From Roseovarius sp. (lineage in GTDB: Bacteria > Pseudomonadota > Alphaproteobacteria > Rhodobacterales > Rhodobacteraceae): a stretch of DNA of 13,621 nucleotides. Positions 10,087 to 13,621 of this stretch are shown in pieces. Every line of letters begins with the position of its first letter. The stretch's first letter is position 1. The position numbers were made by a program, and so were the translations under genes. The notes beneath the pieces were generated by a model. It was not told the origin of the DNA, did not search any database, and was given only the letters and a program-made list of their open reading frames with translations. The DNA is taken from contig JAASSQ010000057.1 of the NCBI GenBank assembly GCA_021767845.1, forward strand, positions 1 through 13,621. The letters run 5' to 3'.

Positions 10087-11112
10087 TTGACCAACCCCGA
10101 TCACCGCCCCCTGACCTTGCGCGACGTTTCCGAAGCCTCCGGCGTCTCGGAAATGACGGTCAGCCGCGTGTTGCGCAACCGCGGCGACGTGTCGGACGCC
10201 ACGCGACAGCGGGTTCTTGAGGCCGCGAAGCGGCTCGGCTACGTGCCCAACAAGATCGCGGGCGCCCTGGCCAGCCAGCGGGTCAACCTCGTGGCCGTCA
10301 TTATCCCGTCGATGTCCAACATGGTCTTTCCCGAGGTGATGACCGGCATCTCGCAGGTGCTCGAGGAAACCGAGTTGCAGCCCGTCGTCGGGCTGACCGA
10401 CTACCTGCCCGAGAAAGAGGAAAAGGTGCTCTACGAGATGCTGTCGTGGCGCCCTTCCGGTGTCATCATCGCGGGGCTGGAACATTCCGATCCCGCCCGC
10501 GCGATGCTGCGGGCCTCGGGCATCCCGGTGGTCGAGATCATGGACGTGGACGGCACGCCGGTCGATTCGGTCGTCGGGATCTCGCATCGCCGCGCCGGGC
10601 AGCAGATGGCGCAGGCCATTCTCAAGGCCGGGCACAAAAGGATCGGTTTCCTGGGCACCAAGATGCCGCTCGATCACCGGGCGCGCAAACGGTTCGAGGG
10701 CTTCACCGAGGCGCTCGCAAAGGCCGGGGTCGAGGTGGCGGACCAGGAGTTCTATTCCGGCGGCTCGGCGCTTGTGAAAGGCCGCGAGATGACCGAGACC
10801 ATCCTGAACCGCACGCCCGATCTGGATTTTCTCTACTATTCGAACGACATGATCGGGGCGGGCGGCCTGATGTACCTGACCGAGAAGGGCGTGAAGATCC
10901 CCGACCAGATCGGCTTGGCGGGGTTCAACGGGCTCAACCTGCTCAAGGGCCTGCCGCGCGAACTCGCCACGATGGATGCCTGCCGGCAAGAGATCGGCCG
11001 CCGCGCGGCCGAGATCATCGTGCAGCGCGTGAACGCCCCCGGCCCCGGCGAGCCGGTCCGCGTCGCGCTGGAACCGACGATCAGCTTCGGCGACACGCTG
11101 CGCCGCCACTGA
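10087..11112 (+). CDS. LacI-family transcriptional regulator, GntR (gluconate repressor)-like
   Basis: Repressor or dual regulator that binds DNA as a dimer and releases it, or binds it, with a sugar or sugar acid. Seen: 341 residues. The helix-turn-helix is at about 9-30 (LTLRDVSEASGVSEMTVSRV), the hinge helix at about 54-63 (PNKIAGALAS), then a periplasmic-binding-protein-like ligand domain. MLSWRPSGVIIAG and ASGIPVVEIMD resemble the E. coli gluconate repressor GntR (MLSWNIDGLILT, VAGIPVVELMD). Start choice: no ATG precedes the helix-turn-helix. TTG at 10087 has CAGGA nine bases upstream and gives a normal short N-terminus; a TTG at 10039 would add 16 unusual residues and lie before the operator. 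No sugar or gluconate genes adjoin it: the left neighbour is a divergent tRNA and the right is convergent petABC, so its targets, besides perhaps itself, lie elsewhere. The ligand cannot be read from the sequence. Confidence 0.88.
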   Translation: MTNPDHRPLTLRDVSEASGVSEMTVSRVLRNRGDVSDATRQRVLEAAKRLGYVPNKIAGALASQRVNLVAVIIPSMSNMVFPEVMTGISQVLEETELQPVVGLTDYLPEKEEKVLYEMLSWRPSGVIIAGLEHSDPARAMLRASGIPVVEIMDVDGTPVDSVVGISHRRAGQQMAQAILKAGHKRIGFLGTKMPLDHRARKRFEGFTEALAKAGVEVADQEFYSGGSALVKGREMTETILNRTPDLDFLYYSNDMIGAGGLMYLTEKGVKIPDQIGLAGFNGLNLLKGLPRELATMDACRQEIGRRAAEIIVQRVNAPGPGEPVRVALEPTISFGDTLRRH

Positions 11113-11215
11113 CCCAAGCCCCGCCACGGGGAATCCCGCTCCCCGACCGCAGATCGGCGCAGGACAGCACGGCCGGCCGTTGCCCGCGCATACCCGCATC
11201 CTGCAAGGCGCCGAG

Positions 11216-11250
11216 ACGAAAAACCCCGCCCGGATGCGCCGGGCGGGGTT
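11216..11250 (-). terminator. terminator of the petABC operon, possibly shared with the LacI gene
   Basis: A perfect 12-bp stem pairs 11222-11233 (AACCCCGCCCGG) with 11239-11250, with loop ATGCG. On the minus strand the stem runs into a T tract (A-rich at 11219-11223), about 30 bases after the petC stop. On the plus strand the stem is followed by TTCTGTTT, which is weaker, so it may also stop transcripts of the LacI gene 110 bases upstream. The 11113-11215 stretch between holds nothing else I can support. Confidence 0.88.
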
Positions 11251-11277
11251 CTGTTTCAGCTTCGGGGCTTGCCCGTA

Positions 11278-12066
11278 TCAGGCCGTCTTCTTGCCCTTGA
11301 TCGGCGCCCAGATGCGCTTGTTCGTCAGGTACAGAAGCACCGTCAGCACGGTCAGGAAGATCACGCCGGTCAGGCCCGCCTGCTTGCGCGCCATCATGGT
11401 CGGCTCCGCCGCCCACATCAGGAAGGCCGCGACATCCTCGGACTGGCTCTCGATCGTGGCTTCGTGGCCGTCGTTGAACTCCACGTCATCGCCGTAAAGC
11501 GGCGGGGCCATGGCGATCCAGCCGCCGGGGAAGGCCGTGTTCTCGTAATAGATCGTCCCGGCCTCTTCCTTCTGCTCGCCGGTATAGCCGGTCAGCAGCG
11601 AGTAGATGTATTCCGGGCCGCCCATCCCCTTGAAAAGCTGCGCCAGCCCGGTGCCGTACGGCCCGTGGAACCCGGCGCGGGCCTTGGCCATCAGGCTCAG
11701 GTCCGGCGCGGTTTCCAGCGCGGATTCGGGGAAGTGGTCAACCGGCCGCGCGGCGCGGAAATCGTCCAGCTCCTCGTCGAACACCTCGAAACGTTCGGCA
11801 TAGGCGCGCACCTGGTCGGCGGGCATGCCGGGGCCGTTCTCCGAGGTCAGCGTGCGGATCGGCACGTATTTCATGCCGTGGCAGGCCGAGCACACCTCGG
11901 TATAGACCTTCAGACCGCGCTGCAGCTGGTTCTGGTCGAAGGTGCCGAACGGCCCCTCGAACGAGAAGTCTATATCCTCGACATGCCCCGCGCCACCGGC
12001 GGCCATCGCACCGCCGGCCGAAAGGGTCAGGGCCGTCACTGCGGAGATCGCAATTTTCTTGAACAT
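11278..12066 (-). CDS. petC: cytochrome c1 of the cytochrome bc1 complex
   Basis: Membrane-anchored c-type cytochrome that passes electrons from the Rieske protein to cytochrome c in the periplasm. Seen: 262 residues. The N-terminal signal peptide is MFKKIAISAVTALTLSAGGAMA. Haem c attaches at CSACH (Cys59, Cys62, His63), the axial ligand is Met186 in WIAMAPPL, and the C-terminal membrane anchor is at about 229-248, followed by TNKRIWAPIKGKK. Cys59 and Cys62 are the only cysteines: the inserted loop with a disulfide known in Rhodobacter capsulatus and R. sphaeroides cytochrome c1 (between GGPEYIYS and WIAM) is absent, replaced by a shorter segment. AAGGA lies nine bases before the ATG. It is the last gene of petABC, 16 bases after petB, and is followed by a strong terminator. 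Confidence 0.97.
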   Translation of the reverse strand: MFKKIAISAVTALTLSAGGAMAAGGAGHVEDIDFSFEGPFGTFDQNQLQRGLKVYTEVCSACHGMKYVPIRTLTSENGPGMPADQVRAYAERFEVFDEELDDFRAARPVDHFPESALETAPDLSLMAKARAGFHGPYGTGLAQLFKGMGGPEYIYSLLTGYTGEQKEEAGTIYYENTAFPGGWIAMAPPLYGDDVEFNDGHEATIESQSEDVAAFLMWAAEPTMMARKQAGLTGVIFLTVLTVLLYLTNKRIWAPIKGKKTA

Positions 12067-12082
12067 GATCCTGAGTCCTTTC

Positions 12083-13429
12083 TTATTCGGCCGGGGTCGC
12101 GGCGGGCGCGCCCGAGGCGTCCGGCTTCTTGACGTGGTTCGCCTCGAAATCGGCCTCGATGGTTTCGGGCTGCGGCTCGGGCTTCTCGATCACGCCCAGC
12201 AGGGGCAGGATGATCAGGAAGTAGGCGAACCAGTAGGCCGAACCGATCAGGGCGATGACGGGATAGATCCCCTCGGCGGGCATGGCGCCGACCCACATCA
12301 GCACGATGAAATCCAGGACCAGCAGGGCGAACCACCACTTGAACATCGGGCGGTACCGGCCCGAGCGCACGCTCGAGGTATCCAGCCACGGCGCCAGCGC
12401 CATGACCGCGATCGCACCGAACATCGCCAGCACGCCGAAGAACTTGGCGTCGATGATGCCGCCGGTCAGGAACCCGGCCAGCTGCACGACCCAGACGGTG
12501 TCGTCAAAGGCGCGCAGGATCGCGTAGAACGGCAGGAAGTACCATTCCGGCACGATATGCGCGGGCGTCGCCAGCGGGTTGGCCTCGATGTAGTTGTCGG
12601 GGTGGCCCAGGTAGTTCGGCATGAAGCCGACCACGGCGAAGAAGATCACCATGATGAGCGCCAGCGCGAACAGGTCCTTGATGACGAAATAGGGCCAGAA
12701 CGGCACCGTGTCCTTCTCGGCCTCGGCCTTCGAGCCGCGCCGCACCTCGACACCGGTGGGGTTGTTGTTGCCCGTGGTGTGGAAGGCCCAGATGTGCACC
12801 GCCACCAGCGCGGCGATCACGAAGGGCAGCAGGTAATGCAGCGAGAAGAAGCGGTTCAGCGTGGCATTGTCCACGGCCGGCCCGCCCAGAAGCCAGGTCT
12901 GGATCGGCTCGCCGATGAACGGGATCGCGCCGAACAGGCCGGTGATCACCGTGGCGCCCCAGAACGACATCTGGCCCCACGGCAGCACGTAGCCCATGAA
13001 GGCCGTGCCCATCATCAGCAGGTAGATCAACATGCCGATGATCCACGTGATCTCGCGCGGCGCCTTGTAGGAGCCGTAGTAAAGACCGCGGAAGATGTGC
13101 AGGTACACCGCCAGGAAGAACAGCGACGCGCCGTTCATGTGCAGGTAGCGGATCATGTGCCCGCCGTTCACGTTGCGCATGATATGCTCGATCGAGGCGA
13201 AGGCCAGATCGACATGCGGGGTGTAGTGCATCACCAGCACGATGCCGGTGATGATCTGCAGGGCCAGGCAGAAGGTCAGGACGATCCCCCAGATCCACAT
13301 CCAGTTCAGGTTCTTGGGGGTGGGGATCATGATGGTGTCATACATCAGGCCGACAATCGGCAGGCGCCGATGCAGCCATTTCGCACCACCGGACTGCGGT
13401 TGGTAGTGATCGTGCGGAATTCCGGACAT
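12083..13429 (-). CDS. petB: cytochrome b of the cytochrome bc1 complex
   Basis: Core membrane subunit that oxidises quinol at the Qo site and reduces quinone at Qi. Seen: 448 residues with about eight membrane helices. Haem b ligands are His97 (RYLHMNG), His111 (YLHIFRG), His198 (SLHYLLP) and His212 (VHIWAFH), at the same residue numbers as in Rhodobacter. The Qo motif PEWY is at 294-297, and GYVLPWGQMSFWG is at about 146-158. The protein is full-length (N-terminal and C-terminal cytochrome b domains fused, unlike the split b6/subunit IV form), with a polar C-terminal tail rich in Ala, Pro and Glu. AAGGAAA, overlapping the petA stop, serves as ribosome site. It lies 12 bases after petA and 16 before petC, indicating one transcript from a promoter outside the window. 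Confidence 0.98.
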   Translation of the reverse strand: MSGIPHDHYQPQSGGAKWLHRRLPIVGLMYDTIMIPTPKNLNWMWIWGIVLTFCLALQIITGIVLVMHYTPHVDLAFASIEHIMRNVNGGHMIRYLHMNGASLFFLAVYLHIFRGLYYGSYKAPREITWIIGMLIYLLMMGTAFMGYVLPWGQMSFWGATVITGLFGAIPFIGEPIQTWLLGGPAVDNATLNRFFSLHYLLPFVIAALVAVHIWAFHTTGNNNPTGVEVRRGSKAEAEKDTVPFWPYFVIKDLFALALIMVIFFAVVGFMPNYLGHPDNYIEANPLATPAHIVPEWYFLPFYAILRAFDDTVWVVQLAGFLTGGIIDAKFFGVLAMFGAIAVMALAPWLDTSSVRSGRYRPMFKWWFALLVLDFIVLMWVGAMPAEGIYPVIALIGSAYWFAYFLIILPLLGVIEKPEPQPETIEADFEANHVKKPDASGAPAATPAE

Positions 13430-13441
13430 GAGCGCGTTTCC

Positions 13442-13621
13442 TTATCCCAGTTTGATCGTCGTTTCTTCGACGAATTCTGCGACCGGCACCGGCAGGTTCT
13501 CCGGCGCGGGGCCTTTGCGGATCCGGCCCGACGTATCGTAATGCGACCCGTGGCAGGGGCAGAACCAGCCGCCGACGCCGCCTTCCAGCGCATAGTCGCC
13601 GGCATTGCCAAGCGGCACGCA
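13442..13621 (-). CDS. petA: Rieske iron-sulfur protein of the cytochrome bc1 complex, C-terminal part (runs off the window)
   Basis: Rieske subunit carrying the [2Fe-2S] cluster that takes the first electron from quinol. Only the last 59 residues lie in the window. The first visible residue, Cys, is followed by VPLGNAGDY, which fits the final Cys of cluster box I (CTHLGC). Box II, CPCHGSHYD, is complete, with one Cys and the His as cluster ligands and the other Cys for the structural disulfide. The rest, SGRIRKGPAPENLPVPVAEF, is the typical end of the cluster-binding domain; the protein ends in TTIKLG. The stop codon overlaps the petB ribosome site. The membrane anchor and twin-arginine signal expected at the N-terminus are outside the window. 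Confidence 0.96.
   Translation of the reverse strand, partial: CVPLGNAGDYALEGGVGGWFCPCHGSHYDTSGRIRKGPAPENLPVPVAEFVEETTIKLG

Noticed and set aside
11127..11145. Hairpin CGGGGA/TCCCCG just after the LacI-family gene as its terminator
   Set aside because: Six-base stem with no following T run; the 12-bp hairpin at 11222-11250 is a better candidate.

Overview
The window looks like a chromosomal segment of a GC-rich alphaproteobacterium, most likely of the Rhodobacterales (Rhodobacter/Paracoccus/Roseobacter relatives). The basis is the petABC operon, whose cytochrome b haem ligands fall at the Rhodobacter residue numbers (97, 111, 198, 212), the divergent oxyR-katG pair, a monomeric isocitrate dehydrogenase, and the near absence of TTA/CTA/TCA codons. 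No insertion sequence, phage gene or CRISPR array was seen.

Layout. (1) 1-2692: the 5' end of an OxyR-type regulator gene reads left off the window edge. Across an AT-rich control region with two dyads, katG reads right and ends in a strong hairpin terminator. This is an oxidative-stress module in which OxyR senses peroxide and KatG removes it. (2) 2729-5100: a monomeric NADP-isocitrate dehydrogenase gene converges on katG, with its own terminator and an upstream region carrying a perfect 12-bp palindrome. (3) 5149-9754: a type I secretion cluster on the minus strand: ABC exporter, then a HlyD-type adaptor joined by an ATGA overlap, then a 176-bp gap with a large inverted repeat, then an outer-membrane lipoprotein channel. 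No secreted substrate gene is visible. (4) 9887-11250: tRNA-Arg(CCT) on the minus strand is divergent from an isolated LacI/GntR-type repressor gene, which has a TTG start and a LacI-type operator at its promoter. (5) 11222-13621: the petA (3' end)-petB-petC operon for the cytochrome bc1 complex, on the minus strand, closed by a strong terminator.

Most of the window is conserved core metabolism: respiration, TCA cycle and peroxide defence. The least conventional part is the secretion cluster, because of its short-hairpin outer-membrane protein, the inverted repeat between adaptor and channel genes, and the missing cargo. I did not find a system I could defend as wholly new. No gene-free stretch exceeds 300 bases except 9755-10086, which holds the tRNA and the two divergent promoters described below.
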